Below, piece by piece: positions 11,912 to 24,592 of a DNA stretch of 64,000 nucleotides. The position numbers were made by a program, and so were the translations under genes. Source of the DNA: Aristolochia californica. Taxonomy: Eukaryota; Streptophyta; Magnoliopsida; Piperales; Aristolochiaceae. The DNA is taken from the NCBI GenBank assembly GCA_029961685.1, contig JARWKL010000010.1, forward strand, positions 2,480,001 to 2,544,000, given 5' to 3'. Numbering within the stretch: the stretch's first letter is position 1; each line of letters starts with the position of its first letter. The notes under the pieces were generated by a model that saw only the letters and a program-made list of their open reading frames with translations, did not search any database and was not told the origin of the DNA.

Positions 11912-14804
11912 TTCGTGATGATCCTAAGCAGAAAGCGAAGTCCCCGAAGTTGCAGAAGCCCCAGAAGACTGAAGGTGATTATGAAATGACTGGAACTGCC
12001 CTTTTTATTTTCTATTGTCATCTGTGTCTGGGTTTGGCGGAGAAATAATAGCAGAGTTTTGAGGGAGGTTAAGCTTCCGATTTTCTATTTTAAGTCGGCA
12101 CTAAAACGATATATTATATATATAATTTATTTATTTATTGTTTGATAGAACAAATACCCATGTAAATAAATAAAATAATAAAAATAACATAATTTTTTAT
12201 AAAATCATTAAAAATATACAATTTATATGATTATATACACATAAGTTCAAGAAAAATGCCATTCTAATATATACCAAAATCTTCAAAAGTGAAATGTTTT
12301 CCATGAATAATCTTCAAAATCCTTAATTCTTCAACTTTTGCACAATTGATTTTGATTCTTGGAGAAACCAAAGTAAATTATAGAAAGAGAAGAAAGCCCT
12401 CATCTTTTCCCACTTGCCATGAGAACCCAAAATGGAGGAAGACCCTCACTTTTCCTTTAATGCCTATTTTCATTGGAAGGATCTATTTTTTATTTTTAAA
12501 ATGATAATTCATTTGTTAAAATTACCATTATATTATATTATAAAGAAAGATAATTTGTTGACAGAAATTCATTTAAATACTTAAATTGTTGTTATATATT
12601 ATTATATTTTTATTATTTATGACAATAATAACTCACAACATTTTAAAATAATATTCAATTTTGTGATAAAGAAACTAATATATGTTAGTATTAAGTGTCA
12701 GAGCTAGGTGGTTTCGGTCCACCTGGGTTAGGTTCCGTCCACCTGGGTTAGGTACTTGGCTTTCCGCACTTAACAGTTGGTCTTATGGGTTATATTGGCT
12801 AAGTATTTAACATTAAGATTCTCATTAAGATATTTTTTTATGATAGTAAATACTTAAGTTATTAATGTTCACACTAAGGATACCTTAATAACGTAAAAAA
12901 ACCCCAATGAAATTTCTAGCAGTGCAAGTAACCTAGTTGTACCATTTGACTATGCAAGAGAGAAAAACTCTTGGGCATAGACCATTTGAGGTATTGTTGG
13001 AACGACCTAGATGAATGTTCAACACTATTTAGCAACACAAGCCCTTATGCCTAGAAGTTCAAACTGCCAACCCAATGAAGAAGTGTCCTACCAAATAGTC
13101 TATGACAAAATGCCTAGTTTAGAAGAAAGCCACTTAAAGGATCCATTTGATGAATGGTTCAAATAACAAGGCTAAAGAAGTCAAACACCTAGAGAGAGAA
13201 AATAGTTCAACTATCCATTCAAATATATTGAAAAAAAGAAAGAGGCATCTATTAAAAACTGATCGACGAGTCCACAACTATCTAAATGACATGATGTTCT
13301 AGAAAAGTCGTGAAATGAGATTGAAGGCTTCAATTAGATCAATATAAATCTCCAGAATCTATAAGTGACCAATCTATGTCACTCACACTTCAGAAGAAAA
13401 TTTAAGTAGTTTCTCAAGATTTTTAGTAAAAAATTTACTATGAGTTTTAAAAGAAAGAAACATTTTTTTCTAATATCGGGGATTTAATTTATGAACATTG
13501 AAAAATTGTTCATTAAAGTTAATTCTACACCAAAATTTATTTCTCTCAACTCCTGTGGCACTTACAATCACTCCTAAGCATACTTACACTTTGAAATTGA
13601 ATCTAAGGATCAAATTTGGGTTTTCAAAAAGCCAAAGTCTAAAGGAGGTTAGTACTTTTGAGCCTTTATTTTGAAATCTTTACTTGCTTAACATAATCCT
13701 TGCTAGAACTTCTATACCATTAGTTTAAAATCATATTGTCTCTTCTAGCAAGTGAATTTAGAGTGACATTTGCATGGTTTTAAACAATTTGGGGTTGTGG
13801 AAGTTTGATAAATAAATTAGTAAACGGTGTATTAAACAATTTATTGTATATACTAGTGAAATACTATTTGTAAACATAATAGCATACACAATAACTTATT
13901 CTATTTCATTTATATATCGTTTACACTCTTAAATCCAACCAATTACATAACAAGCTATAAATAATCCTTAAATATAATAAAATGCAAGTCTATTCAGACG
14001 TGACTGACCAGAACAAACAAAGCCTTGGGCCAACCTTTTTTTCTTTTTCTTTTTTGCCTTGAGCAACTGGTTCCCATCAGAAAGGCAGTAGCCCCTTTGA
14101 TTATCTATCGCAGCTGTATGAACTAGAAAAAAAAAAACAGTCTTCTTCCTCCCAGGATCAACGACCAAATCCATTTCCACCCTGTTCTAATCCACTACTA
14201 CCAACCATTCACAGCTGAGGCTCATTTATGCACCAGACATTATTCTCTCCATCCACTCCATTTTGACTTGAATTGTCAATGGAAATGGAAGTGACCCCAG
14301 CTTTAAAATTAGAGCTGCCTACCACCACAATCTGGTTTTTGTATCAAATATCACCCAACTCTGTTTAGCTGCTTTTTACCTACCAGACAGACACGAGTAC
14401 CTTCTCTTAGTTGTTTTAAATTTTCCAACAGAGTTTGGAAAATGGGTCCTTTTAAGAAACCCTTTCTCTCTTGTGACATACTGAGGAAGAAATGAGAGTA
14501 ATTTTTAACTGGTGAAGGAGAGAGAAAGATTTCAATATTTTCAGGCACTGAAAATACTTAACCCCCAAACTAATCCTTGTCACAATTATAAAGAACTATA
14601 ATCCCTATAAACCAAATCCTTGCCATTTACACTAATAGTTTCAACCCATGTCGTTTAAATGCTCTTCTTAGATATATAAATGGTTTGGGACAAATATGAA
14701 GATCATATCCTTGACATTAGAGTGAAGATAATTGAGGATATGGTTGATATTGATCATCTAGAAGGTGGACATAGCTAGTCCACGATAAAAGATCCCATCA
14801 TCTA
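11912..14804. other. Intergenic, AT-rich; no gene seen
   Basis: The first 150 bp are probably the promoter and leader of the minus-strand DUF4504 gene. The remainder is AT-rich. At about 12716-12752 a short unit TCCACCTGGGTTAGGT occurs twice in tandem. No coding exon, RNA gene or complete transposon was recognised. Confidence 0.4.
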
Positions 14805-15140
14805 GGCTGTCTTTGGAAGACATAAAAAGAAAATAGGTTTATTTTCTCTTGTTTAGATGCCCGTGATAGAGAAAATGAAAGAGAAATATAACTTTTCTTG
14901 TTTGGATACATGTGAAAAATGAAAAAAAAAAATAATAATATTTTAAAATTTTGATTATTAAAATTTTCTCTCTTAAGTTTTTTTTTTTTTCTCCCCAAGT
15001 TCATTCATTTTGTGAAAAATAATTATTAACTAAGAGAGAGTGATTTTCTCTTATTTTATTTTCTTCAATGATTCCCTCCACCAAACAACAGAAAATAACA
15101 TTCTCTCCCCTTTTCTTTGCTATGGGTTCCAAACAAGCCC
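14805..15140. mobile_element. MITE-like element with imperfect terminal inverted repeats
   Basis: The left end GGCTGTCTTTGGAAGACATA and the reverse complement of the right end (GGGCTTGTTTGGAACCCATA) match over most positions. The element is about 336 bp, AT-rich and non-coding. Flanking CTA and TTA resemble the 3-bp target duplication of PIF/Harbinger-type MITEs, but are not identical. The interior contains further inverted TCTCTTGTTTGGAT-like segments. Confidence 0.5.
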
Positions 15141-18100
15141 TTAGTGCTTCCAACATTCTTAGATAGTGAAAGGAGGATAGATTCTTTAGAAGCTACTATT
15201 TATTTTTAATCATCAGATTCTTAGTTTTTAAGCAACAAAGGAACATTTTGTTAGTGCTTCCAATGTTCTTGGGTTTCTATTTTTATTTATGATGTCATAT
15301 TGATTAAATTGGTAAATATAAAAAAAAATTAAACATTATCTCTAGAACCCAAAGTGCAAGCATTGTGTGTACCTATTGGGTTCTTATATAAATTTAACAA
15401 GTGATAATATTTTAAATTTTTTAGGGGAGCTTTTAATAACAATTTTTTTGTGTTATCATTTCCATTTGTTTTTGTCTTTAATTTCCACACAAGAATAATT
15501 CGTATAATTAGGTGTAAAATTTAATTGTCACCCAAACGAAGCTAAGGTAGCATGCCATGTAAACAAAGTGACATGCACATCAACATAAACACAATAAACA
15601 TGTACACACCATACACATTGGAAAATGACTAATTGTCATATACCATGTAAGAAATGATGTGTCACTGAGTCACATAGTACACCTATTGAACTAGTGATGC
15701 TTAGTATTACCATCATTGGACTCGTGGTACATACCAACATTTGAGTGCATATCAAATGTACATACTTCATGCCACAAACTCAATTTAGTTACTCATGCTT
15801 GTGACTTGGCTAACAATCCTAGATATTTAGCCAACAATTTATTTCTCTTTTTGCCTTCAATCATCTTCTATTTCACCTCCCATTTTCTATCTTTCAAAAA
15901 CTCAAATCCATCCCAAAGAACTGCAATAAATCTAGTGAAAATAGACAAGCTAGAGGGAGAAGGAAGAAGAAAGTAATAAGACACGGAAAATAAGAAGAAA
16001 AAAAAATTGGAACAGGTTGGTAATAAGAAAGATGAAATATGTAAGCACCCAATAGAGAACATACCAGACACATCAAAAGGATAACATAGACCATTGTTTT
16101 CCAAAAACGCAAAGCCGCCTAAAACTCGGCCAGCAGAATCAACTTTAAAATTGATGTAGCACGAAAGAAGGGAAAGAGGAAGGGTTCAATCAATCCATGA
16201 TAACTCCAGCTTTTTCGTTGATGACATCTTACAAAATGTAAGAAAGATGTGGAGTATAATCAATCTCACCTCCACAAACATTCTCCTTGGTTTAAAGATA
16301 AGGTATGATAAGGCCTCAATGGAGCTTTTCTCCTCACAAAAATGCAGCCCCCTTTGGCTGATTTGATTCTCCCAAGTGCTTCAATCAAGTACACCTTTTG
16401 GCCATGATCAAAATATGTCTTTACTTTACATGTAGTGAATCAATCAAGCATAAGCTGGGGAATAAGATATCTTATTCTAGTGCCTTTTTATATTAGTTTT
16501 GGTTTAATGGAGACCCTGGTTAAGTTAATATTATAGTGGTTTCCTTTCATATCTTTCAAATCTATCAATTGACTAACTAACCTGTCAATAAATAATGACC
16601 CCAAGAGACTGAGTGGTCCTCTACAATGAAACTGATGCAGGTGGGTCACTATATTTCCACCCAAAGAAAGAAAGGTCTTTACAGTTCTGCAACTGTAAAC
16701 TACAATGTGGCTTGTCAACTATTTACATATTTATGTAGGATGTGTTTATGTAAACAGAAAACTACAAAAAACAATGTTTCAACCAAATTTTTTTGGTTTT
16801 TGTAAGATATTATGGGGATTGAAAATTTTGCACTCCAATTTTTCTTCTAAAAATTTTTAGAGGATAAAAAGTCAGTTTCCTTACTCTAATATGAGATGAT
16901 GGGAAGATAAATCAAGAAGACAAGCATGAAAAGAGCAGTTATAGATAATTTATTCAATAGATTTTTTTTAATAAAGCACAAATGGTCCTAAAGAAGAAAT
17001 ATACATTTACAAGTATAGGTAAGAGTGAAGTGGGTCTCACCCATGAACAGACCTTCTTTGGTACTTCCCCTAGCAGTCCTTGCTTTCATATTATATACCA
17101 GGCAAAACTCAATCATGAAGGGGCTTAGAGATTGTCCTTATCAGTCAAGAGTTTTCTCCATAAGAAAAAAGAAAAGAAATCAGGATATGACCCACCACTA
17201 TGTGATTTACCTTCTCCATTATTGAGATGATCTGGTCCCATTTATGCAAGTGGAGGCAAAATTCCCAGTTAGTGGTCCACATGAGCCATGGAAAACCTTT
17301 CTTAACCTCCTTGTTTGTTTGCTTTCTAATAAAACACAAAGCTTATTTTAAAGTTCATATACGTGATCAAGATAGTCAGTTGACCATCTTGGTAATGAGT
17401 ACATATGCACTGGAAATAGAACATATTGATACCGTATTACCTGCCCATGCTGCCTTTAGACTTTTAAGTACACATGTTCAGCATTTTTTTTATCAAAAAA
17501 AAAAAATTATTTTGATCATAGCTTCCAGAATAGGAAACAAAACTGGGAAACGAAATGAGATACGGAAAGGAAAATCATGGTGAATTAAAACTTTACGAAA
17601 CATGAAATGAACAAATGGATAAGAAATTTGTAAGCAGCGGATAAGAATCAAACAAGAAACATTCCAACAGATTGATTTAAACAAATAATAAATAATAAAG
17701 GCTTTATGGACAATAATAATTGAATTAAAAAATTTACTTAATCACATGATTTTAGATCAGATATGTTGTCTCCTCCAATTGCTAAGTAATATATACTAGC
17801 AAATCTGAATCCCTTATTTCTTCCATTTTACCCTCTTATTTCGAGATATTTCAAACACATTTCCGGTGAATGTTGGTCTGAATTTCCTAAAAGTTTCAAA
17901 AATGATTCCATGACATTTTATTAAAGTTTCCTAATAATTTCCAATAAAACTTGAGAAGTTCCTCTTAGATCTCATTCTCATTATGGTTTAGTTTTATGCT
18001 TTCCAAATTTGCACTGTCTGCAACATTCAAGCCCATCTCTGCTGTCAAATATACAACTATGCATATTTTACAGGTAGTATGTACCGAAACGAGACACATC

Positions 18101-18751
18101 TTTGCTTTCAAATGAGGAAACCCAATTTGAAAGGGTGAAAGGTTTGTTTTGGTACGGTGGAGTGAGAGAAATCTATAATACCAGCACGCACTAGGACGCC
18201 ACCAAGATTGGCAACTAGCAAGGAGTAGTGGAAAAGTTGAGAGTCTCCAAATGTCTGACTGTTCATTGACACGATCCCAACAGAATGATTGTTATTATTA
18301 GGTTCACACACAATAATTGCAGATTCTGGAGATGGGTCATTCTTGTCTCTTTACTGCAGATCTCTTTCACTTTGTGGTCTGGCTTGTAATGTCTATCCAT
18401 TCATGAGATTAATTATCTTAATCTCCACAAAAAATTAGTAGTTCAAGTAGTCGATCACAGTATGTATTGTATTGTATACTACACACCATTCAAAGGCATG
18501 GCAAACTCAGTAAATTTCTAAGATGGATAGGGATAGGAAAGTAGGCCGTTTCTGTAACAAACAACAATCACGATCGGGAAATGAGATTTGCGCGGAAACA
18601 AAACTAATTCCTGATTTCATGGAAATATCAGGTTTTCTTTTTTGTTGATCTTGTCGCTGATTTCAGTCTTTGTGTTTTTCGATCGCCACACAGAAGCAAA
18701 TCGGGAAATGGCTGCCAGCGAAAGGATTTCGGTATACAGTTTTCTCTAAAT
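15141..18751. other. Intergenic region; no gene seen
   Basis: Open frames are short and resemble no family I know. No tRNA, rRNA or transposon coding domain is visible. The last part is downstream of the small minus-strand gene that ends at 18752 and may include its 3' UTR. Confidence 0.35.
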
Positions 18752-19048
18752 CTACACATATATCGCATAGCGCATGCTGTCACGTACCATGAGGTAGTCC
18801 CGCTCGGAGGCGCGCGAGATCTCGCCGGACAGCCAGAGGCCTTCGTCGGCGTTGAACTGGTGCGGCGACACGCAGCCGAGGAGAGCCACCAGGCTGCGCA
18901 TGATCAGAAACCCTCCGTCGGGCCGGCGGTGATCCAAGGCTCCGTCCCGTTCGACGCCGTCGCCGCGGCCAAGCGCGCTCTCGTCGGCGACACGGCGCTT
19001 GCTGGACTTCATGAGGGCGCGGCGCACGTTGACCAGCAGGCGAAACAT
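18752..19048 (-). CDS. Small uncharacterised plant protein, 98 aa, single exon
   Basis: A GC-rich single-exon frame, unlike its AT-rich surroundings, encodes 98 residues. The N-terminus is basic (MFRLLVNVRRALMKSSKRRVADES). The middle has a short hydrophobic stretch (LIMRSLVALLGCV, about 48-60). The C-terminus is LWLSGEISRASERDYLMVRDSMRYAIYV. I recall small angiosperm proteins with the same arrangement, a basic R-x-KKSSxRRVAD N-terminus and an S-GE...SE...MV-DSMRYAI end, but I know no function or accepted name. A TATA-like CTATATAA on the minus strand at 19192-19185 lies about 140 bp upstream of the ATG, which supports a real promoter. The GC content, the TATA box and the remembered end motif together argue against a chance ORF. 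Confidence 0.72.
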   Translation of the reverse strand: MFRLLVNVRRALMKSSKRRVADESALGRGDGVERDGALDHRRPDGGFLIMRSLVALLGCVSPHQFNADEGLWLSGEISRASERDYLMVRDSMRYAIYV

Positions 19049-19184
19049 CGTCTGTCGCCGGCGGCGGAGGAAGTCCCGGTGAGATGATACACGGCTGTTG
19101 CGTGCAAGCGAGGGAGAGGGAGGGGGAGAGAGACGTTAAGAGGCGAGGAGCGTTTGGGAATGTAGGAGCCGCTGCTCCCTCCTG

Positions 19185-19192
19185 TTATATAG
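19185..19192 (-). promoter_or_regulatory. TATA box of the 98-aa protein gene
   Basis: CTATATAA on the minus strand is followed by about 105-115 nt of probable 5' UTR before the ATG at 19048. Confidence 0.5.
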
Positions 19193-19547
19193 GGGTGGAG
19201 GGCCCATTCGGCCTACAATTTGCTTTCTTCAAGTGGGGCCCATTAAGCCACTTAGCTTACAAAGTGGAGCAATCTTGGACAAGCCAGCTAAAGTTGAGGA
19301 ATACTCGTAAATACAGCCCGAAATGGAAAGTTTCGCGAGATTTTGATAATATCGGTAGTTTTCTGTTTTTTGCCAATGCTCATCCGGAGGATTCGTCTAA
19401 AATTAAAATTCTTAACTGTCCCACTAACTTGATCCCAGGATTGGAAAAGGCGAACTCCCTCGTAACAGTTGTTGTCCACAAAACGTTTCGGCCCTTATCA
19501 ATATCGGACTAACGAAAATCTAAATGTTACCCAAAATTAAACATTAA
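19193..19547. other. Upstream region of the small gene; no gene seen
   Basis: This is probable promoter sequence for the minus-strand 98-aa gene. Open frames on both strands show no recognisable product. Confidence 0.3.
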
Positions 19548-20374
19548 GGGGCTGTTAGTGTGTGCATGGGTCAAGTGAAAATGTAAGTGATTACATTCTC
19601 ATTGGACTCCAATGTGTTAGTACACGCAATTTATACACTTGAACTCTCTCCTGAGTAAAGTGGGTGAATCAGGATTCCCACCATGATCATGGTTCATCCA
19701 CTTTCCCTCCGATCGAGGCTCCCTCCAGCCCTCTATATTTATTTATTTATTATATTAATTATTTTTATTACTATATTAAATTAGTGATTTAAGAGTGATG
19801 ATTAAAATATTATTAAAGTAAGCATTTGAACAAGTATTTTTGTTTAATTATTCTATTTTTTATAATTATTTAAACTAATGATTTGTAATTTTTATAAAAT
19901 ATATTATTAATTTATACTACATAAAAATCTATCTTTTGTTATTAATAAAATAATATATTTATTTGTTTATTATATTCATTACTATTATTTTTTATTTTTT
20001 TAATATTTTTTATAATTAATTAGTGGACCAGTTAATTTCTCACGTAATTATTGTATTAATTTAGACTAAATTACACTTTACCTTAATTTTATTAATGAAA
20101 TATCTTAATTAATTAGTATATTAATATATTTTAATACTATATTAAATTACTTATTAGAGTAGTAACCATGTTTGTTTAGGTTAATTATCTTTTTAAGTAT
20201 ATTATAAAAAGTAACTCATTCTCTTGTTTACGCTATATTTTTTATGTTGATCACTAACACAAGAAAGTGTTTTCCTGTGCACTTTACATCTACCACACTA
20301 ACTAACACCAACAAATGATTCACTTTTACTTTCACTTACACTTACACTTACACTAGGTAAATGCACTAACCCCC
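19548..20374. mobile_element. MITE-like element, about 830 bp, with terminal inverted repeats
   Basis: The left end reads GGGGCTGTTAGTGTGTGCATGG. The right end, reversed, reads GGGGTTAGTGCATTTACC, so the termini are imperfect inverted repeats. The subterminal parts carry AAGTG and GTAAGTG words on both sides in opposite orientation. The core is extremely AT-rich with no coding capacity. A clear target-site duplication was not found (left flank TAA, right flank TAT). Confidence 0.55.
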
Positions 20375-20394
20375 TATAAGATAAGTCATAAATC

Positions 20395-20560
20395 AATTGA
20401 ACAACTAAATATAAATAGGAGACTAACATAACTAAAACACTTTTAATTGATCTTCTGTGAGACCTCCTGTTGTGAGACTCTTGTAAGACTCCACCATAAG
20501 AATTAAGGCTTTGTAAGACTTCTTGTTGTGAGAGTCATGTGAGATTCTTCCATACCTGTT
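20395..20560 (-). repeat. Dispersed LTR-like repeat, copy 2 (family R1)
   Basis: Read on the minus strand this has the same motif order as copies at 5555-5850 and 24290-24592. Several AGTCTCACAA-type words are present, followed by TTAGTTATGTTAGTCTCCTATTTATATTTAG. It is truncated. Confidence 0.55.
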
Positions 20561-20660
20561 TTTCAACAATATTCATCCTAAGAAACTTGGTAACACCAAA
20601 TTGATGATTCAAGAATACAATGCGGCTATAAAAAGAGCTATGGGAAAGATTAGGCTAAAG

Positions 20661-20745
20661 CTACAAGTTCTTGATTTGGTCGTAGGAGTCGCTTGATATG
20701 TAATTCATGCTAATACATTTTATAGCATTTTGCTTGGAAGGCCAT
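20661..20745 (+). pseudogene. Gypsy-type protease-region fragment
   Basis: The plus strand encodes a short stretch LQVLDLVVGVA, a stop, then YVIHANTFYSILLGRP. The block Y-x-ILLGRP following a F/Y-x-V-x-D segment is typical of the region after the aspartic protease in plant Ty3/Gypsy polyproteins. It is a decayed fragment with at least one stop. Confidence 0.45.
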
Positions 20746-20828
20746 GAACACATGATAATTTTATTATAACACCTACCTCACATCATTGTTTTAAGTACAT
20801 TGAATAAAATTTAAACTGTCTTTGCTTA

Positions 20829-22443
20829 TGTTGGAAGATGGGCTCAAGCCCACACGACCAAGGGAAACCCATATGTCCAAGAAAGGTGTGTTAGAAGATG
20901 GGATCAAGCCCACATGTCCAAGAGTAGTGGCATAATGGTAAATAAAGAGTCATTTCATAAAGATGGTACCGATGTAATTACTTTAAGTTTCTTATCTATT
21001 CTTCAATCTTCTAGGGTGAAAAACATAATTATAATATTGTACATATTTATCATTTATAAATAGAGCTTCAGGGGGAGGGTTAGGACACAAGTCCATAACC
21101 TCATTCTTCCTCTTATTTTCTCCCCAACATGCTTTCTCTCCTTTTCTCCATGGCGTAACCCATGAAATCCTGAAAATCGACATGATATTGGAGCATTAAT
21201 TTTCAGAACTCATAGCTGTGGTTTTTTAGAATTCCAAACTGCTTAGTTCTTTGCTTCTGCAATCTTTTACTCAGATAATCTACTCGGATAATCTGTTGCT
21301 ATTTTTTTTCTTCTCATTTTAATCTGTCGATTCTACCAATGCCCAATTAATTGGCAGCTTATTACTTGGTCAAAGTATTATTTGGTGCACAACTTTTTTA
21401 TGGACTCTCAACGGATTATTTCATGTGTCCTTATTAAGGACTTTCATTATTTGGTACGTGTTATTTGGGCATTGGCCCATTTTCGCTACTGTTATTGTGT
21501 CTCTTTGAGTGAGACATTCGACTCTTTGGTTGCTGACTGATTGTCAGCATTGGTTATTTTGACGAATAGAATACAACACAAGGTGGTCCCAATATATTAT
21601 CCTCCAGTGATTCCCCATTACCCTCTTATTATTTGTTTAAATCACTTCTGAGCAATGCTTATATACCCACTATCTACAAAGGATAGATTGTGCTCAACAT
21701 CCAACGTGAGTCAAGTCTATTATTCACCCAAGTAGTGTTTTTTGAGCTCTCCTTAGAAAGTGAGTAAACTCTGTGCCCCATAGTTGGGCTACTTTTTCGC
21801 CTTTGATATTGAGTGGAGAGTATTTCAGACTATGACCATTTTGACTGGAGTATAAAGATTTATCATACAACTAGGAGTGATTTTCCTCCTCTCAGTCTTT
21901 TATTATGCCAACTGGGTGTTTTGGTAAAAGAGATCACCAAATTAAGAGGAAGTGTTGGAAGATATGATGGACTATTATTTTATACAAGAAGATCTTATCC
22001 ACCATTTGCAGCAAGTTGGGCGTTTATAATGTTCTCTCACCTCTAGTTTAAGTGGGAAATATTAAAAGATGGGCTCAAACCTATACAACCAAGGAAGACC
22101 CACACATCCAAGAGAGGTGTGTTAGAAGATGGGTTCAAGCTCACATGACCAAGGAAGACCCATACGTCCAAGAGAGGTGGAAGATGGGCTCAAGCCTATA
22201 GACCAAGGAAAAGGCCCACATGTCCAAGAGTGGTACTAATATAATTAGTTTAAGTTTCTTGTCTCTTCTTCATAGGGTGAAAGACATAATTGTAATATTG
22301 TACCTTTTATCATTTATAAATAGAGCTTCAAGGGGAGGGTTAGGACACAAGTCCATAACCTCATTGTTCCTCCTATTTTCTCCCCCAATATGCCTTCTCT
22401 CTTTTTCTCCATGGCGTAATCTATGGAGTGCTGAAAATCAACA
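20829..22443 (+). mobile_element. Short non-autonomous LTR retrotransposon
   Basis: Two direct repeats bound the element: a 5' LTR at 20829-21182 (TGTTGGAAGATGGG...ATCGACA) and a 3' LTR at 22060-22443 (TATTAAAAGATGGG...ATCAACA). Directly after the 5' LTR is TGATATTGGAGC (21183-21194), 9 of 12 bases matching the initiator-Met primer-binding consensus TGGTATCAGAGC. A purine run (AAGTGGGAAA, 22050-22059) precedes the 3' LTR. The interior is about 880 bp and has no recognisable gag or pol. No 5-bp target duplication is visible. LTR divergence indicates an old insertion. Confidence 0.7.
22060..22230 (+). repeat. Tandem units of about 57 bp inside the 3' LTR
   Basis: The unit contains AGATGGGCTCAAGCC, then ACCAAGGAAGACCCA, then GTCCAAGAG. 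It occurs three times here, while the matching part of the 5' LTR (20829-20930) has two. Confidence 0.7.
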
Positions 22444-22777
22444 ACTGATAAGAAACCCTTTTAAGGGGTAGAAGCTTACTATACAAATACAAGGCTCTAC
22501 TAGGATAACTTTGATGAAGAAATGGGAGAAAAAGAAGCTATATTGGTAAATCTGAACAAGACTCATACAAACGACCAGAAGATGCACCAATCCAATATAC
22601 CCCAAGGAGACTCCAAAGGGACATAGTCCATGTGGTAGAAAAGTATAAGACATATAGAGTATTTATTCCATCTAAGCTAGTGAAAACAATTCAATCTCCC
22701 ATCTACGAGTAACCAAGGCCCTAATTTTCTAGATAAACAACTCGAATTTATAACGTATACACTCTAGCTCGAGGGGG
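22444..22777 (+). pseudogene. 3' internal end of a Copia-type element with polypurine tract
   Basis: Non-coding remnant immediately 5' of an LTR. It ends in a polypurine tract, CGAGGGGG (22770-22777), that abuts the TG of the LTR at 22778. No reverse transcriptase motif remains. Confidence 0.45.
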
Positions 22778-23170
22778 TGTTAAAATGTCACCCACATGTG
22801 AAAGGGAGGCACAATGGTAAATAGAATAACTCTTGAATAAGAGGTGACATGACTTTGTAATTATACAAACTAGTGTATATCTCTTTATGTTTTTTTTTTT
22901 CTTTTAAGAGGTATCCCTAAGGGCATTATTGATATTATAAACATCTCTCTACAACTATAAATACAACCCAAGGGGCCTGGATAATAGTATCAAGCTCTAA
23001 GCTTTTTTGCTCATGTTCTCTTGTGTTTGTTTTCTTTCCTCCCTCTTCTCTTCCACGAGTTAAAATTTCTCCCTTCTCTTTCGTTTTTTTCTTCCCTTCT
23101 TTCTCTTCCTTCTTCTCCAAACTCCTGTAACAGGGAGAAGTCAATATTTACTCTCTTCACTTGAATCTCT
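22778..23170 (+). mobile_element. Copia-type LTR (family R2), plus orientation
   Basis: It begins TGTTAAAATGTCACC directly after a polypurine tract. It shares an ordered set of motifs (GACTTTGTAATTATACAAACT, then AAGGG.ATTATTGA, then CATCTCTCTACAACTA, then ATCAAGCTCTA) with two minus-strand copies at 60965-61253 and, partially, 58380-58554. A TATAAATAC-like TATA box lies near 22960. The 3' end is uncertain. Confidence 0.6.
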
Positions 23171-24289
23171 TTAGTCCTTGACTACTGTCAATGAGTTCGA
23201 AGACATCAACCTTGGAAGCTCTGGCGATCCTCGTCCGACCTCTCTCCGTTTATCGGAGAGAGTATATAGTGTATAAAGCAACTCCGGGAATTCAAGGATG
23301 TCTTCGTTCCTGGACTAACTCAGAAATGTATGGCCTTGAGCCTACTAAAGCGAAGAGACAGGTTGAATATCTCGTCCGCCTGTCAAACAAGCTCAACGAA
23401 GCTTCTGTCCAGAGGTAACCTCTCAAATTGAGAACGAAGTTCAGAGCCTAATCTCACCATCCAATGAAGAAGAAAAGCTCGTCGTTACCTGTTACAATGA
23501 CAAGGAACCCTCTTTAGACAGATTACCAGAACTAAGATTATGAATAGTCGATAACGATTACTGAGGAACAATATAATTCTGGTTGAGCTGGTTCTTAAAA
23601 GCTTCGAATCTTTTTTATTATTTTATAGCCTTTCATGAATATGAATTTTCTTTTCTACTAGAAGGAAAAGGTGGAAATTAGCCATATTTTATGAACCTCG
23701 CAATGTTTACTTACCAAGAACAAGTTCTCTTCTTCCATTAACTAACAGGTTGGCGCATTTTCATTAATGATCTGGTCCAGGATGCCAACGAAGAGCACCA
23801 GCTCCCTTGAGCTCTTTCTAGGCGATCCTAATGAGTAGATTCAGCTTCATGAAAACTAGTTTCTCTCGGCATGTTAAAGAACCTTTTACTCTTCTCTTTT
23901 ACAAGTAAAGAAAAATCAGAAAGGCAAAGGTTGCTCTTCCCACTTCTCACTCTAGCTCCTACCATGTCAAAGCCCCTTATGTGATTTGAGATACTATATG
24001 ATTTCAATGACTTTTTACATGAGGTATTATATGATTCTAGTGATTCTAGAGTGGCATCTTTCTAGTCTTTTATCTATTTGAATATATGATTTTTATACAT
24101 TTAAAAGTAAGTTTCTTCATTGTTCCATTCATTTACTTAATTATTTTTTTACCTTTTAGAAAATGGATAAATAAATCGAGTATCAATAATCGGATACAAT
24201 AATATTCAATATAAGTTATGCATAATCAGAATGACCTACGAAATAATAAACTATCCTATTTCTCTTATACAATTGAAGAGCAGATATGA
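23171..24289. other. Repeat-flanking region with one small unassigned ORF
   Basis: A 75-residue frame at 23191-23418 (+) starts MSSKTSTLEALAILVRP and is charged and basic. It lies just after a Copia LTR and could be a decayed gag start, but no gag motif is visible. The rest shows no coding signal. Confidence 0.3.
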
Positions 24290-24592
24290 AAGAGTCTCAC
24301 CTAACTCTCACAACAAGAAGTCTCGCAGAGCTAGAACTATTATGGTGGAGTCTTAGAAGAGTCTCATAAGAGGAAGAAGTCTCGCAAAAAAGTCTCAGTT
24401 AAATGTATTTTAGTTATGTTAGTCTTCTATTTATATTTAGTTGTTCAATTGCTCTAGGACTTATCTTTTAGCGTTTAACTTTGGGTGCAACTAGGACAAG
24501 AGTAATTTAATTGTAATTGTATTCTACTTCTTATATACTCAAATTAAATCAAGTCAATGAAGTTTTTCTCTTTTTCATAAATCCAACATCGT
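24290..24592 (+). repeat. Dispersed LTR-like repeat, copy 3 (family R1), ending in CA
   Basis: This is the fullest copy on the plus strand. GTCTCAC/GTCTCGC words are followed by the shared block and the end TTTTTCATAAATCCAACA, which is a good LTR 3' terminus. No primer-binding site follows, so it is probably a solo LTR. Confidence 0.6.
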
